A stretch of DNA of 64,000 nt from Arsenicicoccus piscis (GTDB lineage Bacteria; Actinomycetota; Actinomycetes; Actinomycetales; Dermatophilaceae): assembly GCF_022568835.1 (NCBI RefSeq), contig NZ_JAKZHV010000003.1, positions 186,001 to 250,000 on the forward strand. The letters are read 5' to 3'. Made by a program: the position numbers and the translations under genes. A model generated the notes under the pieces. It ran no database searches. It saw nothing but the letters and a program-made list of their open reading frames with translations, and was not told where the DNA came from. Below, piece after piece: positions 26,886 through 35,844 of the stretch. Numbering within the stretch: position 1 is the first letter of the stretch; each line of letters starts with the position of its first letter.

Positions 26886-27460
26886 ATGGCACCGCCGCGA
26901 CCACCCCGACCGATCGCCACGACACTCGTGCTGGCGGCCTGTCTGGCCGTCGCCGGGTGTGCGGAGTCCGGCGCCCCGGGGGGCGATCGGTCCACCGGGC
27001 ATCCGCGCCGACCGGGGGGTCTACGACATCCGACGCGGCTGCAACAACGACGCCGGCCACGACGACAACCGCCACGACAACGCCGCCCTCGGCCGCACCA
27101 GGAGCCTCGATGCCCACCCTCCAGCTGACCGTCGCGGGCCAAGACCTGCGGGCCGAGCTCACGGCCAGCGCGCCCGCGCGGGACCTGGTCCAGCAGCCGC
27201 TGACGTTGTCGTTCCGGGACTTCGGCGGCCAGGAGAAGGTGGCGCCGCTGCCCCAGCCGCTCTCCATGACGGGTGTGCCCGCTCGATCGGGTGCCCAGGC
27301 TGGTGACCTCGGGTACTACCAACCCGACAACGTGCGCTCTCGCGACGCTCGGGACTACTCATTCGTCGACTGGATCTTCGGCCCCACGGCACTGACCCCC
27401 GACGAGGAGCGGGCGATGTTCCAGCCGATCCCGCTCGAGCAGGTCCCTACCCCGGCCTAG
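26886..27460 (+). pseudogene. Cyclophilin-like lipoprotein with frameshift and abnormal C terminus
   Basis: The frame from ATG 26886 encodes a lipoprotein signal (TLVLAACLAVAGCAESG). After about 27000 the sensible sequence is one frame over: a Thr/Ala-rich linker (TTTPATTTTATTTPP), then LQLTVAGQDLRAELTASAPA, LTLSFRDFGGQEKVAPLP and AGDLGYYQPDN, the beta-barrel of cyclophilin-like fold proteins. The usual end (a YYxDxGYxxGIVxLG-like strand pair) is replaced by an unrelated stretch, DYSFVDWIFGPTALTPDEER and onward. Thus there is a shift near the G-rich runs at 26980-27018 and a probable deletion fusion near 27340. Product unlikely to fold normally. Confidence 0.6.
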
Positions 27461-27467
27461 ACCCACA

Positions 27468-27513
27468 CGAGAGGCGCTCCGCCGCAACACTGTTGCGGTC
27501 GGAGCGCCTCTCG
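27468..27513. terminator. Bidirectional terminator hairpin
   Basis: CGAGAGGCGCTCCG (27468-27481) pairs perfectly with CGGAGCGCCTCTCG (27500-27513); inside, CCGCAA pairs with TTGCGG. It lies between convergent genes (stops at 27460 and 27533), as expected for a shared terminator. There is no U-tract. Confidence 0.85.
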
Positions 27514-27532
27514 CTGTCTGGATGGTCAGTGG

Positions 27533-28135
27533 TTAGTTCGCCACGGTGAACCGGACGCCGCGGTGAGCAGGCTTCTCCAGCTCGTCCACCAGGGCCACGG
27601 CGAAGTCCTCGGCGCTGATCGAGTCGCCGGCGGGGGTGTCCAGCTCGACCTGGTACTTCCCGGTGCGCTCGCCGGGGGCGATGACCGGGGCCGGAGCCAG
27701 CATCGTCCAGTCCAGCCCGTCGGCGGCCCGGTAGAGCTCGAGCACGTCAGCGAACGTGTCGGACTCGGCCTTGTACTCGGCGGGGAACCCCGGCGTGTTG
27801 CGCAGCTGGGTGTCCCCGGCCTGGAGTGCGCCCGCGCCGCCGACGACGAGGAGGCGGCCCTCGGGCTGGGCCGCGATGAGGGCGCGGTGCGCGGCCAGCG
27901 TCGGCTCGTGACTGCTGCCGTCGCGGGCCGGGGGCACCGAGAGGACGGTCGCGTCGCTGCTCGCCATCTGGTCGGCGACCGCGGCGGTGTCGGCCAGGTC
28001 GATGGCGAGGGACTGAGCGCCCTCGACGGGGGTGCCGCGACGGGAGCCGGCGACGACCTCGTGGCCGCGCGAGAGGGCCTCGGCCACGACGCGCTGTCCG
28101 ACCATGCCCGTGGCACCGATGACGGTGATCTTCAT
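27533..28135 (-). CDS. NAD(P)H-binding oxidoreductase (NmrA/SDR_a5-like)
   Basis: 200 residues. N-terminal Rossmann motif ITVIGATGMVGQRVV, strand-turn VVAGSRRGTP, a variable middle with RLLVVGGAGAL, and DWTMLAPAPVIAPGERTG before the closing strands. No Tyr-x-x-x-Lys catalytic pair, as in the atypical NAD(P)H-binding group related to NmrA. Typical members respond to redox state or reduce small electrophiles. It diverges from an HxlR regulator with a palindrome in the 88-bp gap, the common arrangement for HxlR-controlled reductases. Confidence 0.87.
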   Translation of the reverse strand: MKITVIGATGMVGQRVVAEALSRGHEVVAGSRRGTPVEGAQSLAIDLADTAAVADQMASSDATVLSVPPARDGSSHEPTLAAHRALIAAQPEGRLLVVGGAGALQAGDTQLRNTPGFPAEYKAESDTFADVLELYRAADGLDWTMLAPAPVIAPGERTGKYQVELDTPAGDSISAEDFAVALVDELEKPAHRGVRFTVAN

Positions 28136-28190
28136 GTCTGCCTCCTGTGATGTGGTCCGGTATCTCCGATAGTATGCATTGGAAACCGAG

Positions 28191-28202
28191 TACCTCAAGG
28201 TA
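28191..28202. promoter_or_regulatory. Palindromic operator for the HxlR regulator
   Basis: TACCTCAAGGTA: 5-bp arms TACCT/AGGTA around CA. It sits between the divergent reductase and HxlR genes, 22 bp before the HxlR start and about 55 bp before the reductase start. It is the only clear dyad in the gap; the link to HxlR is inferred. Confidence 0.55.
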
Positions 28203-28223
28203 ACCGAAAGAGAGGATGAGCCG

Positions 28224-28595
28224 GTGGACGGCATGCAGCCTTTCGACGTCCTGAACCCAGCCTGCCCGTCGCGCACCGTGCTGCGGCACCTGACCGATCG
28301 GTGGACCCCGCTCGTGGTCGGGGTGCTCGCCGCCGGACCAGCGCGGTTCGGCGAGCTGCGCGACCAGGTGGGCGGCGTGACCGCGAAGGTGCTGACCCAG
28401 ACGCTCCGCTCGATGGAGCGCGACGGTCTCGTCGTCCGCCGGGCCCTGGCCACCATGCCGCCGCGGGTGGACTACGAGCTCACTGCGCTCGGGCGCACGC
28501 TGGTCGAGCCGCTCGACGCGTTGCGCGGCTGGGCCGAGCAGCACGCCGGTGAGGTGCTGGAGGCGCGCTCGTCCTACGACGAGGCAACGCTGTGA
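28224..28595 (+). CDS. HxlR-family transcriptional regulator
   Basis: 123 residues from the GTG at 28224, chosen for GAGAGGATGAG just upstream (a TTG at 28179 would run over the palindrome). Winged helix of HxlR type: CPSRTVLRHLTDRWTPLVVGVLA, FGELRDQVGGVTAKVLTQTLRSMERDGLV and the wing VDYELTALGRTL. The N-terminal Cys in NPACPS is at the position where redox-sensing HxlR members (HypR, YodB) carry theirs, so thiol sensing is possible. It probably represses the divergent reductase. Confidence 0.9.
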   Translation: MDGMQPFDVLNPACPSRTVLRHLTDRWTPLVVGVLAAGPARFGELRDQVGGVTAKVLTQTLRSMERDGLVVRRALATMPPRVDYELTALGRTLVEPLDALRGWAEQHAGEVLEARSSYDEATL

Positions 28596-28653
28596 CGCCA
28601 GCTGGGCGGCAGGTTTGCCGGGGTCTCGCGTGTCGGCGTGGCAAGCTCGCGTC

Positions 28654-31600
28654 ATGTCGAGGGGACTGCCGGAGGGCATCTACGAGCACCTGATCACGGG
28701 TGACGTGCAGGAGCGCATCGAGCAGGCCGTCGCGACTGGCCTGCTGGCCGAGACGGGGGATCTCGACGCGGCCGAGCTGCCTGACGTCCTGTCCTGGCAC
28801 GTGCGCGAGCGGCTCCGACCGGTGCTGGGGAGCCTGAAGCCGGCAGATCAGCTGAGTCTCGTGAGCGCCCTTCTCGCCCGCGCCGACGACGCCTCCGGCG
28901 AGGTCGTAGACCCACCCCGCCAGCTCCGATCCATCTCGTCCCCGTCGGAGCGTGGCGCACCGCCTTCCTGGACCCGGCCGAGCTCGCCGCTCAGCGCCGC
29001 GGACCTGATGACCAATGCTCCAGGGGAGCCGTCGCTCGGGGCGGAGATCAGGGCGGAGGTCGCGTCGGCCGATCGGATCGACCTGCTGTGCGCGTTCGTG
29101 AAGTGGCACGGCTTGCGCTTCCTGGACGAGTCGTTGGGCCTGGCCGCCGCACGCGGTGTGCCCATCCGCGTGATCACCACGACCTATGTGGGGGCGACCG
29201 AGCGCAAGGCCCTCGACATCCTGGTCCGCAAGTTCGGAGCCGACGTGCGCGTCCACTACGACACGCTGCGCACCCGTCTCCACGCGAAAGCGTGGATGTT
29301 TCACCGCGCCAGTGGATTCCACACGGGCTACGTCGGCTCGTCGAACCTGTCGGTGGCCGCCCTGCTCGACGGCGTCGAGTGGAACGTGCGGCTGTCGCAG
29401 GTCGCGACGCCGGCCCTGCTGGAGAAGTTCCGAGCCACGTTCGACGCCTACTGGAGCGACCCGTCGTACGAACCGTACGACCCCGCTCGAGACGCAGACC
29501 GGTTGGACGACGCACTGATCGCAGCGCGCGGCGGTGTCCGTGATCGGGTCACGCTCACGCTGTCCGGGCTCGAGGTCCGACCCTATCCCTACCAGCAGGC
29601 GATGCTGGAGGACCTGCAGGTCGCCCGTGAGGTGCATGGGCGCCACCGCAATCTCGTGGTGGCGGCGACGGGGACGGGCAAGACGGTCCTCGCCGCACTC
29701 GACTACCGCAGCCTTGTCACGGACGGCGTCCGGCCCCGTCTGCTCTTCGTGGCTCATCGCCAGGAGATCCTCGAGCAGTCTCTGCGCACGTACCGAGAGG
29801 TGCTGGCGGACGGCAACTTTGGCGAGCTCTACGTCGGCGGGGCGAGGCCCGAGCGCTGGGAGCACGTCTTCGCCTCGGTCCAGTCGCTCACGAGCTACGG
29901 CATCGACCGGATCCCGGCGGAGCACTTCGACATCGTTGTGGTGGACGAGTTTCACCACGCGGAGGCCTCGTCCTACATCAAGCTCCTCACCCACCTGCGA
30001 CCGACGGAGCTCCTCGGGCTGACCGCCACTCCTGAGCGCTCCGACGGCTTCGACGTGCGGCGTCACTTCGGCGACCGCGCCGCGACCGAGCTGCGTCTGT
30101 GGCACGCGCTGGAGGCCGAGCTGCTGACACCATTCCACTACTTCGGAATCGCGGACAACACCGATCTCGCGAGCCTGACCTGGAAGCGCGGGCAGTACGA
30201 CACCGCCGAGCTCGAGAATGTCTACACCGGCAACGACGCACGAGTCCTGCTGATCCTCAAGGAGCTTCGGGCCAGAGTCCTCGACCTCGGCGCCATCCGG
30301 GCGCTGGGCTTCTGTGTCTCGGTGAAGCACGCGGAATACATGGCTGACGCGTTCAACCGCGCGGGGATCCCAGCCCGCGCGGTGACCGGCCGGACGCCGG
30401 ACGCAGCCCGCAGGCAGGCCGTGGCCGACCTCAGGTCGAGGCAGATCAACGTCCTCTTCACCGTCGACCTGTTCAATGAGGGGGTCGACATCCCCGAGGT
30501 CGACACCGTGCTCTTCCTGCGTCCGACGGAGAGTGCCACCGTGTTCCTCCAGCAGCTCGGGCGTGGCCTGCGGCGGATCCAGGACAAGGCCGTGCTCACG
30601 GTGCTGGACCTCGTCGGGCACCAGCACAGCGAGTTCCGCTTCGACGCCAAGTACCGCGCGTTGACGGGTGCCACGCGCAAGGGGCTGCTCAAGGCGATCG
30701 CGGACGGTTTCCCCTTCCTGCCCTCCGGGTGCCAGATCGACCTGGACCGGGTGACCCAGCAGACGGTGACCAGCAGCATCCGGGCACAGCTCAACCGGCT
30801 CCAGTGGAAGAACCTCGTGGCCGACCTGCGGGCCCACCCCACCGACGACCTCGCGACCTTCCTCGACGAGAGCGGCGCTGACCTCGGCGCCGTGTATGCC
30901 GTCTCGCACCGAGGGTGGACGGTGCTTCGCCGCGAGGCGGGGCTACCCACGCTCACCGGTGGCGCGCACGAGGCGGCGCTCCTCAAGCGAGCCCGCGCCT
31001 TCGCGCACGTCGACGACCCCGACCGGTTCCAGGCCTACCGCGAGCTGCTCGCAGGCTCGGTCGACTACGACCGGCTCCCACCCAGAGCAGCATCGTTTGC
31101 CCGCATGCTCTTCTTCACGTTGTGGCCCGACGGCGGTGGATTCCGCTCCTATCAAGAGGGATTCGACGCACTGGCGCAGGAAGCAGCCGTGCGCGACGAG
31201 CTGGACCAGGTCATCGCCTGGGCGTTCGAGCACGCCCCGCAGGTGACCCATCGGCTGGAGGGCAACCTCGACTGGTGCCCACTGCGCACGCACGCGCGCT
31301 ACTCGCGCGAAGAGCTCTTGGCCGCAACGGACTACGCCAACCTGTCGCGCACACCGCGCTCGGTGATGCAGGGCGTCGCCTTCGCCGCGGACCGAGGGGT
31401 CGACAACCTCATGGTGACGCTGCACAAGTCGGAGCGGGACTACTCCCCGACGACGATGTACCAGGACTACGCCCTGAGCCCCACGCTCTTCCACTGGGAG
31501 ACCCAGTCGAGCACCACGACCGAGTCTCCGACCGGTCGGCGCTATCTCGGGCACGAGGCGGCCGGCGGGCACCTGCTTCTCTACGCGCGCGAGCGCAAGG

Positions 31601-31749
31601 CCTCGGACCTGGGCGCGGCGCCCTACGTCTTCCTCGGCCCCGCGCACTACGTGAGCCACCGCGGTGAGCGGCCGGTCAGGATCACCATGCGCCTCGACCA
31701 CCCCATGCCGTCTGACACGTTCACCGCCGCTCGCGCGGTGGCCGGCTGA
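28654..31749 (+). CDS. PLD-nuclease / SF2 helicase / DUF3427 protein
   Basis: 1,031 residues. Residues about 125-275 form a phospholipase-D-like nuclease domain (RLHAKAWMFHR with GSSNLS, the HxK half-site and following Ser/Asn). A superfamily-2 helicase follows: Walker A VVAATGTGKTVLAAL (about 337), DEFHHAEA (about 431), LGLTATPERSDG and the motif VI region QQLGRGLRRI. The last 330 residues fit DUF3427. The N-terminal 100 residues are helical and unassigned. This three-part protein is widespread and often lies in variable or defence-rich regions; DNA repair or defence has been proposed. It stands alone here; no toxin or methylase is adjacent. Confidence 0.9.
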   Translation: MSRGLPEGIYEHLITGDVQERIEQAVATGLLAETGDLDAAELPDVLSWHVRERLRPVLGSLKPADQLSLVSALLARADDASGEVVDPPRQLRSISSPSERGAPPSWTRPSSPLSAADLMTNAPGEPSLGAEIRAEVASADRIDLLCAFVKWHGLRFLDESLGLAAARGVPIRVITTTYVGATERKALDILVRKFGADVRVHYDTLRTRLHAKAWMFHRASGFHTGYVGSSNLSVAALLDGVEWNVRLSQVATPALLEKFRATFDAYWSDPSYEPYDPARDADRLDDALIAARGGVRDRVTLTLSGLEVRPYPYQQAMLEDLQVAREVHGRHRNLVVAATGTGKTVLAALDYRSLVTDGVRPRLLFVAHRQEILEQSLRTYREVLADGNFGELYVGGARPERWEHVFASVQSLTSYGIDRIPAEHFDIVVVDEFHHAEASSYIKLLTHLRPTELLGLTATPERSDGFDVRRHFGDRAATELRLWHALEAELLTPFHYFGIADNTDLASLTWKRGQYDTAELENVYTGNDARVLLILKELRARVLDLGAIRALGFCVSVKHAEYMADAFNRAGIPARAVTGRTPDAARRQAVADLRSRQINVLFTVDLFNEGVDIPEVDTVLFLRPTESATVFLQQLGRGLRRIQDKAVLTVLDLVGHQHSEFRFDAKYRALTGATRKGLLKAIADGFPFLPSGCQIDLDRVTQQTVTSSIRAQLNRLQWKNLVADLRAHPTDDLATFLDESGADLGAVYAVSHRGWTVLRREAGLPTLTGGAHEAALLKRARAFAHVDDPDRFQAYRELLAGSVDYDRLPPRAASFARMLFFTLWPDGGGFRSYQEGFDALAQEAAVRDELDQVIAWAFEHAPQVTHRLEGNLDWCPLRTHARYSREELLAATDYANLSRTPRSVMQGVAFAADRGVDNLMVTLHKSERDYSPTTMYQDYALSPTLFHWETQSSTTTESPTGRRYLGHEAAGGHLLLYARERKASDLGAAPYVFLGPAHYVSHRGERPVRITMRLDHPMPSDTFTAARAVAG

Positions 31750-31762
31750 GCGATCGCCGGAG

Positions 31763-32506
31763 TCAGCGGCGAAGCGCGACGCCCGTGTGCGCGGCCAGCT
31801 GGTCGATCAGCTCGTCCTGGAACGGCGCGTCCTCGACGGCCGGAGCGGGGCGCTGCACCCGCTGGTGGTGCCAGTAGCGACCGCTGACCTGGGCCTGCGG
31901 ATCGTCGCTCGTGGTGAGCCAGCACTGCGTGACGTGCGCCAGCGCGAGGTCGTCGCTCGCGCCCGGGCCGCCCATCCTCGTCGGCACCCAGCCCGGGTCC
32001 ACCGCGTTGGCCAGCACGTCCGGCCACCTGCGTGCCACCGCGGCCATGAGCGCGGTGACGTAGAGCTTGCTGTCGGAGTACGACCGCGAGCCGCCGCTCC
32101 AGTCGATGCCGGAGAGATCGGCCGACCCGCCGCGGTGCATGCCGCTGCTCAGGTAGACCACCCGCGCGGCCGGGATGCCTGCGGTGAGCACGTAGGGAGC
32201 GACCACGTTGACGGGCAGCACGGCGCTGCCGTCCATCGTCCCCGCGTTGTGGATGACCGCGTCGAACGGTCCGAGGGCGTTGGCCTGCTCGACCAGGTCA
32301 TGGACCTCGTCGAGGATCCCGAGATCTCCGACGACCGCTTCAGCACCACCGTCGAGCAGCTCCTGCACGGCAGCGAGCCGCGACTGCGTGCGAGCGTGCA
32401 CCACGACGTGATGACCGGAGTCGAGCAGCTCCCGTGCGGTCGCCAGCCCGACACCGTCCGTCGAGCCAGTGACCAGGATCTTCCCCGTGTCCGCGTTCTT
32501 CGCCAT
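31763..32506 (-). CDS. Short-chain dehydrogenase/reductase
   Basis: 247 residues from the ATG at 32506. Rossmann motif ILVTGSTDGVGLATA, VIHNAGTM, the Ser in VVYLSSGMH and SYSDSKLYV with Tyr and Lys. After that the usual NAVDPGWVPTRMGG segment follows, so unlike the dehydrogenases at 16500 and 41721 this one is complete. It lacks a family-specific substrate signature; relatives are annotated as retinol-dehydrogenase-like. The gene lies 13 bp downstream of the isopropylmalate-dehydrogenase-like gene, so the two form an operon of oxidoreductases. Confidence 0.88.
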   Translation of the reverse strand: MAKNADTGKILVTGSTDGVGLATARELLDSGHHVVVHARTQSRLAAVQELLDGGAEAVVGDLGILDEVHDLVEQANALGPFDAVIHNAGTMDGSAVLPVNVVAPYVLTAGIPAARVVYLSSGMHRGGSADLSGIDWSGGSRSYSDSKLYVTALMAAVARRWPDVLANAVDPGWVPTRMGGPGASDDLALAHVTQCWLTTSDDPQAQVSGRYWHHQRVQRPAPAVEDAPFQDELIDQLAAHTGVALRR

Positions 32507-32519
32507 GTTCGTGTTCCTC

Positions 32520-33602
32520 CTAGCGTGTGGGCACCGAGCCGACCGCGTCGACGACGGCCGCGGTGAAGTCGGCGGTGCCGAGCGTGCCGCCGAGGTCGCG
32601 GGTGCGCGTGGCGGGGTCGTCGAGCACCCGCTCGACGGCACGGTCTACGAGATCTGCTGCGGTGGTGAGGGTTTCGTCGGCTCGACGCTCGCCGAGCCAG
32701 CGCAGCAGCATCGCGGTCGACAGGATCAGCGAGGTGGGGTTGGCGATGCCTTGGCCCGCGATGTCCGGCGCCGAGCCGTGCTGCGCCTGGGCGACCGCGA
32801 CGTCGTCACCGGCGTTGAGCGAGCCGCCGAGACCGAGGCTGCCGGAGAGCTCGGCCGCCTCGTCGGAGAGGATGTCACCAAACATGTTGGTCGTGACGAT
32901 GACGTCGAACGAGTCCGGCCGGCGCACCAGGGCAGCGGCGGCCGCGTCCACGATGAGCTCCTCCAGCTCGACGTCGGGGTAGTCGGCGGCGACCTCGCGG
33001 ACGCACCGCAGGAAGAGGCCCTCGGACACCTTCACGACGTTGGCCTTGTGCACCGCCGTGACCTTCTGGCGCCGCCCCTGCGCCAGCGCGAACGCCGTGC
33101 GCGCGACCCGGCGCGACGCCCTCGCGGTGATCTTGCGCAGGCTGATCGCGGTCTCGGGGTCCGGCATGAACTCGCCCGGACCGAGGAACATGTTGCGGTC
33201 CGAGTAGAACCCCTCGGTGTTCTCCCGGACGATGACGAGGTCCATGTCCGTGCGCAGGATGGACAGGTCGCGACGCGAGCGGCACGGGCGGATGTTGGAC
33301 CCCAGCTCGAACTGCACGCGCAGCTCGGCTGACGGGTTCAGCCCGCCCTCGGCCCGCGGTGGGTAGTCGTAGTGCGACACCGGCCCGAGGATCACCCCGT
33401 CGACCTCGGGGACCCGGCGCAGGACCGCGTCGGGCAGCGTGGTGCCCTGCGTGGCGAGGCTCGCGAGACCGATGTCGGCGATCTCGACCTCGATCGGCTC
33501 GAGGCCGAGCCGCTCCTCGACGGCCCGCAGCACCTCCAGCGTCGCCGGGGTGATCTCGGGGCCGATGCCGTCACCGGGCAGGACGAGCAGGGTGAGGGTC
33601 AT
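32520..33602 (-). CDS. Isocitrate/isopropylmalate-dehydrogenase family protein
   Basis: 360 residues. Family motifs in order: LPGDGIGPEITPATL, the substrate-Arg block AELRVQFELGSNIRP, VIVRENTEGFYSDRN, TAVHKANVVK and the Mg-binding NMFGDILSDEAAELSGSLG. The sequence ENTEGFYSD, where true LeuB has ENTGGIYFG, points to the wider beta-decarboxylating group (tartrate, homoisocitrate or isocitrate type) and not to leucine synthesis; no other leu gene is near. It should oxidise a 2-hydroxy acid with NAD(P). First gene of a pair with the SDR. Confidence 0.85.
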   Translation of the reverse strand: MTLTLLVLPGDGIGPEITPATLEVLRAVEERLGLEPIEVEIADIGLASLATQGTTLPDAVLRRVPEVDGVILGPVSHYDYPPRAEGGLNPSAELRVQFELGSNIRPCRSRRDLSILRTDMDLVIVRENTEGFYSDRNMFLGPGEFMPDPETAISLRKITARASRRVARTAFALAQGRRQKVTAVHKANVVKVSEGLFLRCVREVAADYPDVELEELIVDAAAAALVRRPDSFDVIVTTNMFGDILSDEAAELSGSLGLGGSLNAGDDVAVAQAQHGSAPDIAGQGIANPTSLILSTAMLLRWLGERRADETLTTAADLVDRAVERVLDDPATRTRDLGGTLGTADFTAAVVDAVGSVPTR

Positions 33603-33676
33603 AGCAGGTCCTCTCTCGCTCCGACCACAGTAGCAACGCGGCGGTCAGGGGGTCGGTGGGCCGGGCGGCGGCCGCG

Positions 33677-34138
33677 TCAGTACTCGCCCTTGATGACGAA
33701 GTACGACCCCCGGATCGTGCCCGCCAGCTTGGACCTCTGCCGGGCGAACTTGAACGCGCCGAGCTCCTCGGGGACCTCCATCCCGTCCGACAGCTTGAAC
33801 CCCACCGCGCGCTTGCCGCCCGCCTCGAGCGTGTAGAGCACGTTGATCGCCAGCCCCGACTCGTAGAACACGTGCACCCAGTGGATGCCCTCGACGTCGC
33901 AGACGGCGACCTCGAGCGGGCGGGAGCCGATGACGATCCCACGCTCCTCGCGCAGGATCCGGGCCACCCACTCCACCGTCTCGATGGCCTGCTCGGCGGG
34001 CTCCACCGTGAAGACGTGGTCGTACTTGTTCTTGAAGTAGCGAGCCTCGTTGGCCCGCAGCCCCGCGAGCGCGTCCGCGACCGGTGAGCTCTCGACCCCC
34101 TCGGTGGAGACGTTGACGAAATCGACAACCTGACCCAT
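33677..34138 (-). CDS. Conserved protein of unknown function
   Basis: 153 residues, soluble, no family named. It starts MGQVVDFVNVSTEGVESSP and contains ARYFKNKYDHVFTVEPAEQAIETVEWV, VCDVEGIHWVHVFYESGLAINVLY and ends LAGTIRGSYFVIKGEY. Alternating strands and helices suggest a small alpha/beta or beta-barrel fold. Third-position G/C bias and a good purine-rich site before the ATG (GGAGGTCTC) support it as real. Gap of 74 bp to the IPMDH-like gene downstream; they may share a transcript, but this gives no functional hint. Confidence 0.7.
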   Translation of the reverse strand: MGQVVDFVNVSTEGVESSPVADALAGLRANEARYFKNKYDHVFTVEPAEQAIETVEWVARILREERGIVIGSRPLEVAVCDVEGIHWVHVFYESGLAINVLYTLEAGGKRAVGFKLSDGMEVPEELGAFKFARQRSKLAGTIRGSYFVIKGEY

Positions 34139-34281
34139 GAGACCTCCCGGCTGGGCTGCACGACGGCACGCCCGCGAACGACAGCGTTGGTCCGCACGCT
34201 ACCGGTCGAGCCGAGCCCCGTGTCTGACCTTGCTCAACCTTGCTTGACCTTGACCCCGGGTGAAGGCTGCACGCTCGTGCC

Positions 34282-35049
34282 ATGACCAGCACAGAAGCCA
34301 TCCGCGTCGCGGGGCTGACCAGGTCCTACGGCGATCATCGCGTGCTCACCGGCGTCGACCTGAGCGTGCCAGCAGGGGCTCTCGTGGCGCTGCTCGGCTC
34401 CAACGGTGCGGGGAAGACCACGGTCGTCCGCATCCTCGCCACCCTCCTCAAGCCCGACGGCGGCACGGCCACCGTCAACGGTTACGACGTGGTGTCGCAG
34501 CCCGGCGAGGTGCGCGAATCCATCAGCCTGACAAGACAGTTCGCCGCCGTCGACGAGATCCTCACCGGTCGCGAGAACCTGGTGCTGGTGGCCCGGCTGC
34601 GTCGCCTGAAGCGCCCCGGTGACGTCGCCGACGAGCTGCTCGCGCGGTTCGACCTCACCGACGCGGGCGGCCGTCGCGCCGCGACCTACTCGGGCGGCAT
34701 GCGGCGTCGTCTCGACATCGCCATGAGCCTGATCGGCGACCCGCCGGTGCTCTTCCTCGACGAGCCCACGACGGGACTGGACCCGCAGTCTCGACGCGAG
34801 GTGTGGTCTACGGTCCGAGAGCTCGCGGGTCGGGGCACCACCGTGCTGCTGACAACGCAGTACCTCGAGGAGGCCGAGCACCTCGCCGACCGGATCGCGA
34901 TCCTGCACGAGGGGCGAATCCTGGTCGACGGCACCCTCGCCGAGCTCACCCAGCTCTTCCCACCCACCACCCGCGAGCTCGTAGAGCGCCAGCCGAGTCT
35001 CGAGGAGATCTTCCTCGCGCTCGTGAGCCCGGCTCGCACCACCGCCTGA
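34282..35049 (+). CDS. ABC transporter ATP-binding protein (DrrA-like)
   Basis: 255 residues with all motifs: Walker A LLGSNGAGKTTVVRIL, Q-loop TRQFAAVDE, signature TYSGGMRRRLDIA, Walker [15 protein letters not shown] and switch His region replaced by TTQYLEEAEHL as in DrrA-type exporters. The C-terminal tail DGTLAELTQL and RQPSLEEIFLALV is also of the DrrA class. It precedes an ABC-2 permease gene by 9 bp; together they would export a lipophilic drug-like compound, but the permease frame is broken. Confidence 0.93.
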   Translation: MTSTEAIRVAGLTRSYGDHRVLTGVDLSVPAGALVALLGSNGAGKTTVVRILATLLKPDGGTATVNGYDVVSQPGEVRESISLTRQFAAVDEILTGRENLVLVARLRRLKRPGDVADELLARFDLTDAGGRRAATYSGGMRRRLDIAMSLIGDPPVLFLDEPTTGLDPQSRREVWSTVRELAGRGTTVLLTTQYLEEAEHLADRIAILHEGRILVDGTLAELTQLFPPTTRELVERQPSLEEIFLALVSPARTTA

Positions 35050-35058
35050 GGACCCACC

Positions 35059-35819
35059 ATGCGCACCCACGTCCTGGACGACACATCCACCCTCTTCGCC
35101 CGGTCGATGCGCCACATCCTGCGCAGCCCCGACACCATCATCACGACGGCGGTCACGCCGATCGCGATGCTGCTGCTGTTCGTCTACGTCTTCGGCGGGG
35201 CGATCAGCGCGGGCGGGGGCAGCTACGTCAACCATCTGCTGCCGGGGATTCTGCTCATCACCGTGGCGTCGGGCATCGCCTACACAGCGTTCCGGCTGTT
35301 CACCGATGTCTCGACGGGCATCTTCGAGCGCTTCCAGTCGATGCCGATCGCCCGCTCCGCGCTGCTGTGGAGCCACGTGCTCACCTCGCTCGTCGCGAAC
35401 CTCGCCGTCGTCGGACTCGTGGTCCTCGTAGCCTTCGCGATGGGATTCCGCTCGGGCGCAGGGCTGCTCGCGTGGCTGGCCGTGCTCGGGATCCTCGTGC
35501 TGTTCACCCTCGCGCGACCTGGCTCGCGGTGATCCCGGGTCTCACGGCCAAGACCGTCGACGGCGTCTCGGGGTTCTCCTACCCGCTGATCTTCCTGCCC
35601 TTCATCAGCTCGGCGTTCGTCCCCACCGCCGGGATGCCAGCCCCGGTGCGGTGGTTCGCCGAGCACCAGCCGGTCACCTCGATCGTGGACGTCATCCGCC
35701 GGCTCTACGCCCAGGAGCCCGTGGGCAGCGCCGGGTGGGTGTCCGTGACCTGGTGCGTCGGGTTGCTGCTCGTCGCCTACGCCCTCGCGATGCGGACGTA
35801 CCGCGCCAAGATGGGCTGA
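35059..35819 (+). pseudogene. ABC-2 type permease, one frameshift
   Basis: The frame from ATG 35059 gives RHILRSPDTIITTAVTPIAM and four hydrophobic helices (DrrB type) until LGILVLFTLA near 35512, then runs to a stop at 35530. The family sequence continues one frame over from about 35517: TWLAVIPGLTAKTVDGVSGF, SYPLIFLPFISSAFVP and the final helix to 35819. One missing base in CGCGCGAC (about 35513-35519) explains the break. If repaired it would be about 253 residues, normal for the family. Together with the intact ATPase gene upstream, the exporter looks inactivated or mis-sequenced. Confidence 0.85.
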
Positions 35820-35844
35820 CCGGGCGGGGGCCACAATGGGGAGC

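Noticed and set aside
28480-30909. 809-residue open frame on the minus strand
   Set aside because: Exact antisense shadow of the PLD-helicase gene; composition (VRR, GGG, EEV-rich) is typical of the opposite frame in high-GC DNA.
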